Below, in pieces: positions 35,442 through 46,776 of a DNA stretch of 64,000 bases. The stretch is taken from assembly GCF_029168945.1 (NCBI RefSeq), contig NC_083604.1:65922211-65986210 (forward strand), read 5' to 3'. The position numbers and the translations under genes were made by a program. How positions within the stretch are numbered: position 1 is the stretch's first letter; every line of letters starts with the position of its first letter. The notes beneath the pieces are model-generated. The model had not been told where the DNA came from. It saw nothing but the letters and a program-made list of their open reading frames with translations, and did not search any database. The stretch is from Cannabis sativa (taxonomy: Eukaryota; Streptophyta; Magnoliopsida; Rosales; Cannabaceae).

Positions 35442-35759
35442 ATGATGATGGCAGCATATGACAACAACTCAGCACAGGAAGATTTGCAGTAACCTGGAAA
35501 CAACCCAGGAACAACTTCCAAGCAACAACTATTTGCACACACAATTCAAGATGATACATTTTTTCTAGAGACAGGGACTGTGACATCAGAGACAACCATC
35601 CAACAACCAAAAAACAACACAAAAAAAACTACAGGAGTAAATGAATATTTTGACTACGCAAAGCTTGTGGCTGCAGAAATGGTACAACAGCTTGAAAACA
35701 ACCAGGAAGAAGAAAAAGAAGTCGACAACACAAAAATGATTATCATCACTGACAAATGA
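35442..35759 (+). pseudogene. Short MULE-borne gene, plus strand, one internal stop
   Basis: A frame opens at ATG 35442, just after a good acceptor (TTGATTTCACAG, 35422-35433), and ends at TGA 35757-35759, 105 codons. A single in-frame TAA at 35490 breaks it. A 5' UTR-like stretch from about 34790 ends with a donor GAAG|GTAATAC near 35111. The product is hydrophilic, rich in N, Q, T and E, with VNEYFDYAKLVAAEMVQQLE and a run of acidic residues (NNQEEEKEVD). I do not recognise the family. It could be part of a DUF1985/Ulp1-type transposon protein or captured host sequence. Confidence 0.55.
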
Positions 35760-35822
35760 CATGAAACAATAGAAAAGGGAAAAACAGAAATGGTACTATA
35801 AAAAAACACAAAAAAAGACACC

Positions 35823-36839
35823 TTAGAAGGATTTTTTTTTTGGGTAAGTCAAAGTCTTCATACTTTTCTGAGCTCTTAGCATGGACCTGAAAGAGGGAAA
35901 AAAAAAAAAACATAAGCAACAAATTTGAACAACTAAATAAATACATTGCAAGTAACAACTAAAATGCAAAACAAAAAATAAGCAACCAGGAAAAAACCAA
36001 AAAATAACATTTAAAAAACAACTCCAATATGCTCATCTTAAAAAATGAGCAACTTCAAAGCAATATATTAACAACAATATGCAGAAAATAAAATTAAAAT
36101 AGTAATTGTCAACTAAGAAATTAAATTAAACAACCTAAAAATAACTGAAAACAAACAGTTAAACAAATGTTCATAACAAGGCCATAAGTTACTGGAAAAC
36201 TAATAATGCTATAAACTGTTTAATAGCACAAAAAAAAAAAAACCAAAAAACACTAAAGAACAATACAAAAACAACATCAACAAAAAAGACATAAAAGAAA
36301 TACAAAAAAAAAAAGAGACAAAACATAAAATCGTCATTATAAACAGGTAAAACATTGACAAAAAGAAAACAAAGGGTGATTAAAAATTTTAAACTTAAGA
36401 TAATGAGAAAATTCAAGGTAACAATACCTTGGATTTAACTTTAGGCTTCACTTCCCCATCATGCACTTCATCCTCAAAATCAAAATAAGATATAACCTAA
36501 AACAAGAAGGGGGAAAATTTAAAACACAAAACATCATATGAAAAAACACAACAACCAGAAAAAAACTAAACAAAAATTGAAAAACAACATAACCCAACTT
36601 ACATCCTTGGCAGATTTCGAAGATTTTGCTCTCTTTGTCTTACGAGACTCAATTTTATTTGGAATAGGTCTTTTCTTAGAACCAGATGGCTCTACAACAT
36701 CACTCATTCCTTTCTTCGCAATGCGCTTCAAACTCATCTTAGGATCAACTTTAGATGAATTTGTAGGAGGTTTCTTAAAAATTTTTAAAAAAATTTTAGC
36801 TGGGGAAAGCAACTTCGAACCCGACTTAGTGGTGGCCAT
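35823..36839 (-). CDS. MULE-borne lysine-rich protein, three phase-0 exons
   Basis: On the minus strand exon 1 is 36839-36603 (79 codons from ATG), exon 2 is 36496-36428 (23 codons) and exon 3 starts at 35886. Each junction is GT-AG and each intron sits between codons, so the frame stays open through all three. Exon 1 is strongly basic (SKLLSPAKIFLKIFKK, then SRKTKRAKSSKSAKD), like a nuclear localisation signal. Exon 2 is acidic then basic (FDFEDEVHDGEVKPKVKSK), and exon 3 begins VHAKSSEKYEDFDLPKK. The end is unclear: either a donor near 35824 or a stop at 35746-35748. The style resembles N-termini of plant DUF1985/Ulp1-like transposon proteins, but neither of those domains is here. Function unknown. 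Confidence 0.6.
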
Positions 36840-38489
36840 TTATAGAAGAAGAGAAGACAATATGTGGGAGGAACAACTTACAGAGCTTGTGGAAAATAAT
36901 GGAGATAGTGACATAGATGAGAGGTTGAAAAATCGTGGGTTAGGGCTTTGGACGGGATGATCGTGGGTTGTGGTAATGAAGAACCAAGGAAAGAGAAACA
37001 GAAAATAAAAAAAAAAAAAGAAAGGAGGAGTTATGGAAGTGGTGGAGTGTAAGAAGAGAGAAAACCATGACATAAGCATAGGGATAGGTACATTTGTAAT
37101 TATGAAACTTTTGAAAATGTAAAATTAAAAAATAAAACTTGTATAAAAGTTTAAATAACCCAGCATTGACAAAAAAGTAAAAAAAAGGACAAAAAAGGTC
37201 ACCAAGTGTAAAAATCTCAAAATTATATACCCTTAGGAAAAAAAATTACAAAATCATAACAACTCTCCGTACTAGAGTGACATTGATATCGTCGCTTGAC
37301 CTTTGAAATCCCTGATTGGGTTTTCGAGCTGTTTCTGCCAGACTTCTTGACGTGCGAATTATGGAAGTAAGTGATGGTTTTCACTTGGGTTTCACTGCTC
37401 TTGAAGATTTTACTTAGGTAGTCTCATTTTTTCTCTTGCGTAAGGATGAGCCACTTACTTCTATATGAAATGGTATCCTGTTTGGCTATGTAAAGCCCAA
37501 CAGAGAGAGAAAACAAAGGAATTGCACCAAAAACATCAAGATGAACATGAAGAAGAAAGGAAAGTTGAAGGGGGTACAAAGAGTTTCGAGCTTATCAACC
37601 ACAAAGAGGTTGAGGATTATGTAAAACTTTTGCAATAATATGTTCTGAGAAAGAATGAAAAGATAGGAGATTGAATGGAAATTTCAAGTTTTATTTTTGT
37701 CTTTTAGTCGTAGTTATTAGAATTCTAATGTATTTCAAAAATAAAAGTGTGTATAAAATATCTATACTTTGATAATGTGATTTGAATATAATTTGGTAAG
37801 AATTAATAGCAATATGACCATGACTAATTGACTAGTCAACTTCTTCTTGCTACCTCCTACAAATTACAATAACCGACAAAATGCTAAACATGAAAGTAAC
37901 CCTCTTTCATTACCATGTGGGTTCACATTATGAATAGATAAAATAAATAGCACAATAATCAAATCTCTTATTTTTTTTTTCCTCTATAAATATCAGTTAA
38001 AAATATGACACAAAAAGAGTGCCTACAACCTCCTTCTTCTTCTTCATTTAAACATTCAAAATTCTAAACCTAGCTAATACAACTATGAATAATAACATCC
38101 CATAAAATAGAATATCATTACCTTGATTTTTCATAAATCCCTTGTTCTTTCCAGTGATATCCATCTCTTTAGTCAACAATACTGTAGAACTCTAATTTTA
38201 CACCTTTTCTATTTTGAACTGCTAAAAAAACGATTGAAATTATTTTAATAAAATTATTTTTATTAAATTATTTTAAAAGGTTATAAAATCATTTTTTAAT
38301 CTTCTTCCATGCATTGTCAGTTATTATGCCACCTCATAGTCAATTTTCCCTCTAAAAAGAGGTGAAATTACTACTCTATCCTTTGCTATAATACCACATC
38401 ATCAATACAAACGGTATTTTTAAACAAAATAAACAGAAGGAGTAAATGTAAGCATATAAAATTATACAAGGACTATTTTAACAAGCTGA

Positions 38490-38551
38490 ATAGATTAAGG
38501 GGCATAATAGTATAGTGTCATAAGTACAAGGGGTAAAAAAGCTAATTATTC
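38490..38551. repeat. Right TIR of the 4.07 kb MULE
   Basis: Inverted partner of 34482-34543, ending GCTAATTATTC before the target duplication TAAAGTAAA. Confidence 0.88.
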
Positions 38552-40139
38552 TAAAGTAAATGTCCTTTTTTACTTTTTGCTACCAAAAATACCCTTAACT
38601 ATATATAAGGTATTACCATGTTATAGTACATCAATTTGTTTTCTAATTATAGTTAGAGTATGGTATATACTACAATGGATAAGTATAAATAATTTTTTTT
38701 GGCTGTTCGCTTTTTATTATTAACAAGTGTTAATATACATTAACTATAAAATTAGTTATCGTACTGTATATATAAATATGAATTTATATATTTCATGCTA
38801 ACTTAGAGAGAGAAAAGTTATGATAATCAATTGTTTGTACTAAGATAAAAAAATTGATGGAATATTAATTTTTAGTTTGTGATATATATATTTTGTATTA
38901 TGGTATATACATTTTGTGTACTAAAATTTAACATTTAGCAAAATAAAATTATAAAATTTGGATTGTATAAAAATATACCCAAATCCTAACATAATATACA
39001 ATTGTAAAAAAAGATATTATACTAGCATAGTAAAATATATATATATATATATGTACAATCTTAAACTAATATTCCACGTTTTATACTATATCACATAAAA
39101 GTGATATACCTTACAGCAATATGAATATACCACAAAACTAATATTATAGTGATGCACTTAATTTTTTTCGTTTCCTTCATAATATGCTAAATCACATAAA
39201 ATGAATATACAAATATTTTAAATTAATATACCAGTTAATTAATAAGTTTATTTTTTATTCTTTCCCTCAATATTCATAAAAGACATATACCATTTTTTAT
39301 TAATTTTTTTATTTTTTATTCATATAAAAATATATACCACTCTTATATACTACAATTTAAAGTAGATATATTATATTTTTTTTTACGTAATCATATTTAA
39401 AAATATATAGCATCATAGTGTGAAATAAAAATACCAAAAATTTAGTTTAATATTCCACAATTTTTTTTTCCTTTCTTTTTTATATACCATAGAAAATAAA
39501 AAGAATATACCCCATTGAATATAAACTTACCTCAAACAAACTACTATTTCACATTTTTCACTATTTCGTTCTTCATATACCACCCAACATAAAAATAATA
39601 TATTACATTATTAAAGTAATATACTCGAATATGAATATACTGTAATATATTTTGTCTTTCGTTTTTCATATACCACCTCACATAAAAAAAAATATACCAC
39701 ACTATTAAAGTAATATACTTGAGTATCTTTATCTTTCGTTCTTCATGTACCATCGTACATAAAAATAATATACTACACTATTAAAATAATATATTAGAAT
39801 ATGAATATACTGTAGTAAAAAAATCTTTTGGAAATTAAGATTCCTTCAATACAACTTAAAAAAGATGAAAAAAAACACAATGTAATTATTAAAGTTTTAC
39901 TCAACATGATAATTTATAGCTTATTTAATTCAAAAAAAACAAAAAAACAAGAGACATTTACTAATTATAGGTGGCTAGATGAACACGAGAGAATGAGAAG
40001 AGGGTAAAAGGCTAGGATTAATTATCTAAGGTTATAATTGTAATTTTATCATTAAATTTTTATCCAAATGGCTATTTTGCTAAATGTTTATAAAAAAAGA
40101 CATTTGCTAACTTTATTTCTAAATTTAAGGCCATTTTAC

Positions 40140-40639
40140 ATCTCTCCGCTCCTTTATTCTAATGTAATTATTAAACTTTGAATCTACAATAAGCATCTCA
40201 AAATGAATGAATTTGATAAATTAGAAAATGAGAAAACACTATTATTCATTCGTGACTTGAAAATCTAAAAAAACAAAAAAAGAAAAGAAGATTTGATAGG
40301 TACAGTTAACACTTATTAAATAGATATGTGGTGAATAGATGATAGATGTGGGATCCATTTTATGTCTTTCGGCATGTGTGTTTTTAGTATAATCTTCTAC
40401 TAAAGATTGTTCTAATTATTGGACCTATAATAATGTCCTAATCAAAGAATCTATAGACAAACTGTGTACTTAGCATGCTTACATTTGTAGCCAAGAACAA
40501 ATCAAATTAGGAAAAAGCATGCTTAAATAACATGACCCACATTCGCACGCGCATGTACATATATTATATATACGTCGTACCTTGATAATATACATTACAA
40601 TATTCATGGAAAATTTTCAGTAATATACTATATTAGTAA
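40140..40639. other. AT-rich stretch, nothing recognised
   Basis: No gene or repeat with clear ends is seen between the outer TIR element and the coding relic. Confidence 0.5.
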
Positions 40640-41018
40640 ATAATTTACAAAAATAACGAGTATAAATAGGATGGAAGAATATGTCGTGACACGTTATTAT
40701 CTTTATAACGTGATATACTATTTTCACGATTGAAACTTCAAATTTAATATTTAAGTAAACCTTGAATCCATCATCAATCTTAAAGTTAATGTAAGATTTT
40801 ATTGATTTCTCAAACTCTACAAGCTTCTCCCCAATAATTTTATTGACATCTCTAGAGTTAATAATTGTCTTTTACTTGTCTAAAATTACTCTTATGGAAT
40901 CTTTTATCTCTTTTAAAAAATTAGTGTTAACACTTTCTATAACATCCTTAGCAATCTTCTCACTATTTTTTTTTAACTCTAGATGTTTACCCTTTAACCT
41001 TTTAACCATGATTGGTCT
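40640..41018 (-). pseudogene. Coiled-coil-like coding relic, minus strand
   Basis: Minus-strand translation gives a mostly open, lysine- and glutamate-rich segment (GKHLELKKNSEKIAKDVIES, then GEKLVEFEKSIKSYINFKID) with one or two stops. It is probably the continuation of the minus-strand DUF1985 relic at 46780-47700, split from it by the hAT-like insertion. The family of this particular segment is not recognised. Confidence 0.5.
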
Positions 41019-41340
41019 TAGGGCTGTTCATCCGATCTAATCTGCACTATTTTGGTCAAACAACATTCAATCTGCACTAAGTGCATGTTTCATATTTTGA
41101 ATCCGATCCAATCCACATAACAGTTAAAATCCAATCCAATCCAATTCGCAACAATGTGGATTGGATTGGTTATTTTTGATCGGTTACTTTTTTTTTTTTT
41201 TCTCATGTTAAATTATTAATATTTTTTTTTTAAAAATAACTTTAATTCATTGAAAAAAAAACTGATATATTAAGTACACAATATATAAATAAATACAACC
41301 TAAATATAAAACTCTCATATACAATGTAAGGCTAAAGTAT

Positions 41341-41573
41341 TATTGAGAAAAAGGACAAAGTGAATTTTCATTGATTAGAACAAAAGAGAGACAAGCCTAT
41401 ATATAGCTTGAACCTTGTTACAGAGCTGGACCAACGGTTTTAACTAACAAAACGGTTAAAACAGAAAACGGACTTAACCGACTAAAAGACTAACCAACAA
41501 AGCAATAAAAAGATACAACCAACTGGACCTAAACTAACTGATCCTAAACCAGTAAAACTAGTAAAACTTAATA
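41341..41573 (-). repeat. 3' LTR of the Ale-like Copia element
   Basis: 233 bp, directly followed (plus strand) by a run of nine C at 41574, which on the element strand is a G-rich polypurine tract. A TATATATAG-type box is present. Confidence 0.93.
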
Positions 41574-41582
41574 CCCCCCCCC

Positions 41583-43062
41583 TCAAGATGGAGAGTGTAT
41601 GTCGTAAACCGACATCTTGGAAATATGAGTGCCCAGAACTGGTGACGTTAGAGCACTGGAAATGGGAATCAGTCTGACGGTATTGTTGTTGATCTTGTCA
41701 CAGATGAAGTGGCAATCCAACTCTATATGTTTGGTTCTTTCATGGAAGGTAGGATTGTTGGCAATGTGAATTGCAAAGTGATTGTCATAGTAGATGAAAG
41801 AAGGGTGAGGTTGTGGTATGTGAAAGTCGTGTAAGAGATATTGTAGCCAAGTAATTTCACTAGTTGTAGCAGCTACAGCACGGTACTCAGCTTCGGCCGA
41901 GCTCTTTGAGAGCGTTGGTTGCTTCTTGGTACGCCATGAGATGAGACAATCTCCCAAGAATATGCAGAATCCCGTTGTAGAGCGTCTTGTAACAGGGCAG
42001 GATGCCCAATCTGAATCCGAGAACCTACGAAGATGCAAGGAAGAAGACTTTGAATAGAGGAGTCCCTGTCCAGGATTCCCTTTGATGTATCGAAGTAGGT
42101 GATTGACAGCTTGAAGATGAGTGGTACGGGGGTTTGCCATGAATTGGCTAAGAGAATTTGCTGCATATGTTATGTCGGGTCTAGATAAAGTCAAGTAAAG
42201 AAGCTTTCCAACAAGTTGTCTATAATGTGATGGGTTATCCAATGCTTCCCCATGTTCATTATCCAACTTAAGCTTAGGATCCATAGGTGTCTTAGAAGGT
42301 TTGCTGCCCATAAAACCCGAATCTTCAAGGAGTTGGAGTGTGTATTTCCTTTGGCATAGGAATAATTCTTCTTTTGCTCGAGCAATTTCAAATCTGAGGA
42401 AATATTTGAGATCTCCGAGAGCCTTGAGTTTGAATTTGAGGTGTAGAGATTCTTGCAGCTGGTGTAAGATGGATATATTAGGGCCAATGATGATTATATC
42501 GTCAACGTACACAAGTAAGGCAATGAAAGTATCATCAGATCCTCTAGTGAACAGAGTATAATCAGCTTGAGACTGTTTGAATCCTTCTTGAAGTAGAGCA
42601 TCAGACAATTTTTTGTACCATTGCTGTGAGGACTGCTTTAATCCATAGATTGATTTGTACAATTCGCACACAAGATTGCTACCTGCATTGGGAGAAGAAG
42701 GAAGTGTAAGTCCCTTGTGGTAAAGACATATAAACTTCTTCGTTAAGATTGCCATTTAGGAAGGCGTTATTAACATCAAGTTGTAGAATGTGCCAGTTCT
42801 TTATAGTAGAAATAGCAAGAAGAAGTTTAAGTGTGACCATCTTTGCCACAGGAGAGAAAGTGTCAAAGAAGTCTAGCCCTTCTTGTTGTGTGTAAACTTG
42901 TGCAACAAGTCGAGCTTTAAGCCTTTCTATGTTTCCATCACTATTGTATTTTATTTTGTAAATCCATCGACATCCTATAGCTCTTTTGTTGGCAGGAAGA
43001 GGGACAATGGTCCAAGTTTTATTATCTGAAAGAGCTTTTAGTTCACATTGCATGGCTTGCAA
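41583..43062 (-). pseudogene. Reverse transcriptase and RNase H, Ale-like Copia
   Basis: Two overlapping minus-strand frames make up this part. The first (43062-42679) carries the RT start: AIGCRWIYKIKYNSDG, ERLKARLVAQVYTQQEGLDF and LQLDVNNAFLNGNLNEEVYM. A frame change near 42750 leads into a 390-codon frame (42755-41583) with YGLKQSSQQWYKKL, an intact catalytic box LLVYVDDIIIIG, LSRPDITYAANSLSQFM, FSDSDWASCPVTRRST, SSAEAEYRAVA and RTKHIELDCHFI. All expected RT and RNase H motifs are present, so only one shift separates it from a full RT/RNase H. Confidence 0.9.
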
Positions 43063-44234
43063 CCAAGCTATTGTTAGTATGGCCTCATAATATGTCCTCG
43101 GTTCTTTGACTGAAGAGACTGCAATAATAAAAGCTTTGTGAGAATCTGATAGATTTGAATAAGAGATAAATTTGTCAATATTATGAGGTTTAGAAGAGTT
43201 GTCTTGTATGAGTGAGTAACACTCAAAATCTCTTAGGTAGCTTGGTGGTTTGGACTATCGATTTGATCTTCTTGGGCCTTCTTGAGATGGTTGTTTAGGG
43301 GGGCTTCAGGTGCTTCTGGTGTATCTGAGTTTGTTGTTTCCTGCTGTATATGTTCATTGTTAACATCATCATTGTTTTCTGGATTCGGTGTGCTTATGAC
43401 AGCACTATTGCCTGCAGGATATTCTGAAACATGTGTGTTAGAAATCATAGAATTTGGAATAACAATTTGGATAAAGGGGTCTATGTTGGTATCCTCAGTG
43501 TTAAGTTTTTGGAAAGGAAAAATCCTTTCATGGAAAACAACATTTCGAGAAACAAAAACTTTTTTGTTATTGATGTCGTATAGTTTATATCCTTTAATTC
43601 TTTGGGGATATCCCATAAAGACACATGTGCGGGCTCTTGGGGAAAATTTGCTTCTATGAGCAGATAAAGTAGATGCAAAGGCGAGACATCCAAAGGTGCG
43701 TAGATGTTGATAATCTGGTAACTTTTCAAATAGCGATTCATATGGAGTTTTGTTCTTTAACAGCGGTGTAGGAGTTCTATTTATTAGGTATGCAGCAGTT
43801 AATATGCATTCACTCCAAAATTTTATGGGAACTTTGGATTGAAACAGCAGGGATCGAGCAACATTCAGCAGGTGCTGATGCTTTCATTCAGCGACTACAT
43901 TTTGCGTTTTAACACACGAAAACTCATGCAAAATACCATGCTTTGAAAACAGCTCCTTAAAAACAAGTTCTGGAGCATTATCGGAACGAAACACTTTGAA
44001 ACTTTGATTGAACTGAGTTTGTATGTAAGTCAAAAATTGAGGTATGACCAAGTTAACATCAGATTTATGCTGTAGAAGAAATATCCATGTGAATCTAGAG
44101 AAGTCATCCACTAAAGTAAGAAAGTGTATGTGATTGGTGTGTGAAACAATGTGGTAGGGTCCCCAAATATCACAGTGAATAATATCAAAAGTTTTATTAG
44201 AAAGAGTGTTACTGCTTTGAAAAGGAAGTTTTCT
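43063..44234 (-). pseudogene. Integrase region, Ale-like Copia, broken
   Basis: The first integrase aspartate region (IHCDIWGPYHIVSHTNH) lies near 44170, then VDDFSRFTWIF and FRSDNAPELVFKE. The segment that normally carries the catalytic glutamate (PQQNxxxERKH in the family) has collapsed to KTQNVVAE followed by a stop near 43884, so the active site is damaged. After that, frames at 43870-43650 and 43616-43233 give the C-terminal part ([34 protein letters not shown]) and an acidic linker. Confidence 0.82.
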
Positions 44235-45931
44235 CTATTTAACAAGAGGACAAACATAACATGCTATTTCTTTGTGTAAATCAGAAACTTTACAGTTCAA
44301 AACATCTTTGAGGAGATTCAATCGTTTGTGAGATAAATGTCCAAGACGCGAGTGCCCAGTCTCAGCAGCAACAGATAGAATTTGACTGGAGTTTGGTGTA
44401 TTGTCAAGAATGTAGAGATCTTTGACATTACTGTCGCTTCCAATCATCCTCTTGCTGACTTTTTTCTGCATAGTGAATCCATCAGAGGTAAAAAGAACAG
44501 AAATGGCAGATTTGTTAGTGAGATAGCTTACGGATATGATATTATACTTGAATGTGGGAGCATACAGTACATCAGTTAAGACCATTTCACTTTCTAATTT
44601 GACAGATCCACTTTGATTCACAATCAAACAATCATGGTTAGGGAGTATGAGTTTAATTGAGGGTATCTTACACATATATTGAAAAAGTTTCATATTTGAA
44701 CAAATATGCCTAGTAGCTCCTGTGTCCACAATCCAAGAATTATGTAGAGGAGAACTAGAATTATGTGATAGTATCATACTTGTATTTTTCGTGGAAGTAC
44801 TAGGGTCATTAACGTTCATACCATTCTGCTGTGAAGCAAGCAAGTTAAGCAGCTGCTGGTATTGAGCCGTGGACAATTGAGGGAGAATCGCATGATTGTC
44901 AGTGGTAGTCGAGTTGCTCTCTTCCCCAGATTGAATTTGATTTGCAGCGGCTTCCTTGTTCTTGTTCTGCTTGTTGAATCCAGGAGGATATCCGTGGATT
45001 TTGTAGCATTTTTCGACAGTATGTCCCAATATATTGCAGTGGGTGCAAAATAGTTGATTTCTCCTAGGAGGATGAGATTTCATGGATTGATTGTCATCCT
45101 TCTGGTTGCCCTTTTTATCACCTTGAAACGCAAATGCCATGGCAGAATTGGCATTGTTCGAGTTAGTTCCAGTTCCTCTTTGATGCTCTTCTTGATTAAG
45201 AAGATGAAACATTCTATTGACTTCGGGTAAAGGGTCCATGAGGAGTATGCTCCCTCGGACTTGGGAGTACGAATCCGAGAGACCCATCAAGAATGACATG
45301 ATATACTCCATGTGATGATGATCTTGAAGCTTCTTGACTCCTCCACATGTACATCCGTTGCATGTACATGTAGGTCTGTAATTTGTTAGCTCCTCCCAAA
45401 CAGTTTTGAGCCTAGTGAAATTCATGCTAATGCTTTGGTTTTCCTGCTTAAGATTCATTAGATCTTTTCTTAAATTGTATATATGAGGACCATTTTTCTG
45501 GTGAAAACGAATCCTCAAGTCATTCCATATAGCCGAGGCACTTTCATCATAAAGAATACTAGATGAAATCTCTTTAGAACAGAATTTAAAATCCAAGATA
45601 TGACAATGTTATTATTACGATACTAAGCATTATAAAGATTCTGTTCAGAAATAGGGGGTTTAGCAATGGAACCATCGAGAAATCTGATCTTGTTTTTCAC
45701 AGAGATCGCGAGTTGCATCGCCCTGCTCCATGCGACGTAGTTTTCTTACCCTGTAAGAGGTTGAGATACCAGAGCGTTTCCAGGATTATCTCCGTGGTGA
45801 AGAAAGAAAGGACTGGCAGGGTCTTCCAATGGATTCTTGGCAGCAGCGATTCGAAGACTTTGATTAGTATAGGAATCGCCAAGATCGAAAATAGTTGCAG
45901 GAGTTCTGGTTAGATCTTCTTCTGTAACCAT
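44235..45931 (-). pseudogene. Gag, protease and pre-integrase, Ale-like Copia
   Basis: Translation starts at 45931 (MVTEEDLTRTP) and meets stops near 45746 and 45600; from 45596 a 453-codon frame is open to 44235. Gag features include SASAIWNDLRIRFHQKNGPH and YIMSFLMGLSDSYSQVRGSI. One CCHC zinc knuckle (CTHCNILGHTVEKC) precedes the protease active site WIVDTGATRHIC. The pre-integrase part has SRLGHLSHKRLNLLK and a CYVC pair. The two early stops make it a pseudogene. Confidence 0.88.
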
Positions 45932-46063
45932 TGTGCGGAATCAATGTGCAGAACGGAAAAGAGGATCACCAGAGATAGAGAAGACGAAGCTTGAGGAACG
46001 CAGCAACACCGGAGAAGAAGACACGGCGGCTGGAAGGATCGGACGGGAGGGCTTATCTCTCCC

Positions 46064-46075
46064 GCTCTGATACCA
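46064..46075 (-). other. Primer binding site, initiator tRNA-Met, Ale-like Copia
   Basis: GCTCTGATACCA on the plus strand is TGGTATCAGAGC on the element strand. It abuts the 5' LTR with no spacer, which fixes the LTR end. Confidence 0.93.
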
Positions 46076-46308
46076 TATTGAGAAAAAGGAAAAAGTAAAT
46101 TTTCATTGATTAGAACAAAAGAGAGGCAAGCCTATATATAGCTTGAACCTTGTTACAGAGCTGGACCAACGGTTTTAACTAACAAAACGGTTAAAACAGA
46201 AAACAGACTTAACCGACTAAAAGACTAACCAACAAAGCAATAAAAAGATACAACCAACTGGACCTAAACTAACTGATCCTAAACCAGTAAAACTAGTCAA
46301 ACTTAATA
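46076..46308 (-). repeat. 5' LTR of the Ale-like Copia element
   Basis: 233 bp, five differences from the 3' LTR. A TATATATAG-type TATA box lies at about 46132-46142 on the element strand. Confidence 0.93.
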
Positions 46309-46776
46309 AGTATCCTACATAATTACAATAAACTTTTTTATATATATGCAGGCTGAATAGAAATTTACAAACTCAATTGAAAAAATAAATTTTGGTTGAC
46401 GAGGGCAATTGTGGAACGCTAAAGACTTCTATGAGATTGAAGATGAGAGGAGAAATGATTTGTGGCATTGGATTGTGTAAAAAAAATATAAATTATTTTT
46501 TAGGTTTAGAAGAAAATTCAGTTTTGTTATTTTTTCTTTTAATATGAATACAATATTATATATATTATAATTTTTTCAAAAAAATATATATAATGAAGTG
46601 CGGATTGGATTGGATCGGTTATTTTTTAAAGTCAAACAACATCCAATATATCCGCATAAGTGTGGATTTTAGATTTTCCAATCCAATCCAATACATACAA
46701 GTACAGATATCCGCATTTTGCGGATTGGATTGGATTGAATCAGATTGGATACTTTATGAACAACCCTAACTGGTAA

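Larger units (their letters stand above)
34482..38551. mobile_element. MULE, 4,070 bp, TSD TAAAGTAAA, with two gene-like units
   Basis: An exact 9 bp duplication, TAAAGTAAA, lies at 34473-34481 and 38552-38560. The terminal inverted repeats match at 58 of 62 positions (34482-34543 and 38490-38551), including ACTTATGACACTATACTATT. The 9 bp duplication and long TIRs are diagnostic for Mutator-like elements. No MURA-type transposase is present. Inside are a minus-strand three-exon gene start and a plus-strand short gene, convergent on each other. Confidence 0.88.
32265..40139. mobile_element. Outer AT-rich MULE-like TIR element, split by two MULEs
   Basis: The left end GTTAGCAAATGGCCTTG and the reversed right end GTAAAATGGCCTTAAAT are inverted. 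Both are followed by GTTAG(T/C)WAATGTCT and a T-tract, as in the related element at 15368-16832. Removing the two inner elements (32306-34460 and 34482-38551) rejoins a smooth left arm. The remaining interior (38561-40080) is AT-rich with many TATACCAC/GTATATG motifs and no supported gene. No clean 9 bp duplication is seen at its outer edges. Confidence 0.65.
41341..46308 (-). mobile_element. Ty1-copia retrotransposon, Ale/Retrofit-like, minus, TSD AGTAT
   Basis: The complete insertion is 4,968 bp with AGTAT at 41336-41340 and 46309-46313. The LTRs are 233 bp each with five differences (about 2 percent). Minus-strand order is 5' LTR (46308-46076), primer site, gag, protease, integrase, RT, RNase H, G-tract and 3' LTR (41573-41341). 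The small LTRs, the length near 5 kb and a single zinc knuckle fit the Ale/Retrofit lineage. LTR ends are TATT...AATA rather than TG...CA. Confidence 0.92.
41019..46768. mobile_element. hAT-like element, split by a Copia insertion
   Basis: The left end TAGGGCTGTTCATCC and the reversed right end TAGGGTTGTTCATAA are inverted. Flanking 8-mers are ATTGGTCT (41011-41018) and ACTGGTAA (46769-46776), matching at five of eight, so the target duplication is decayed or misplaced. Removing the Copia element leaves about 777 bp of ATCCAATCC/GGATTGGAT motifs, similar in size and style to the hAT-like element at 23398-24152. There is no transposase. Confidence 0.7.
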
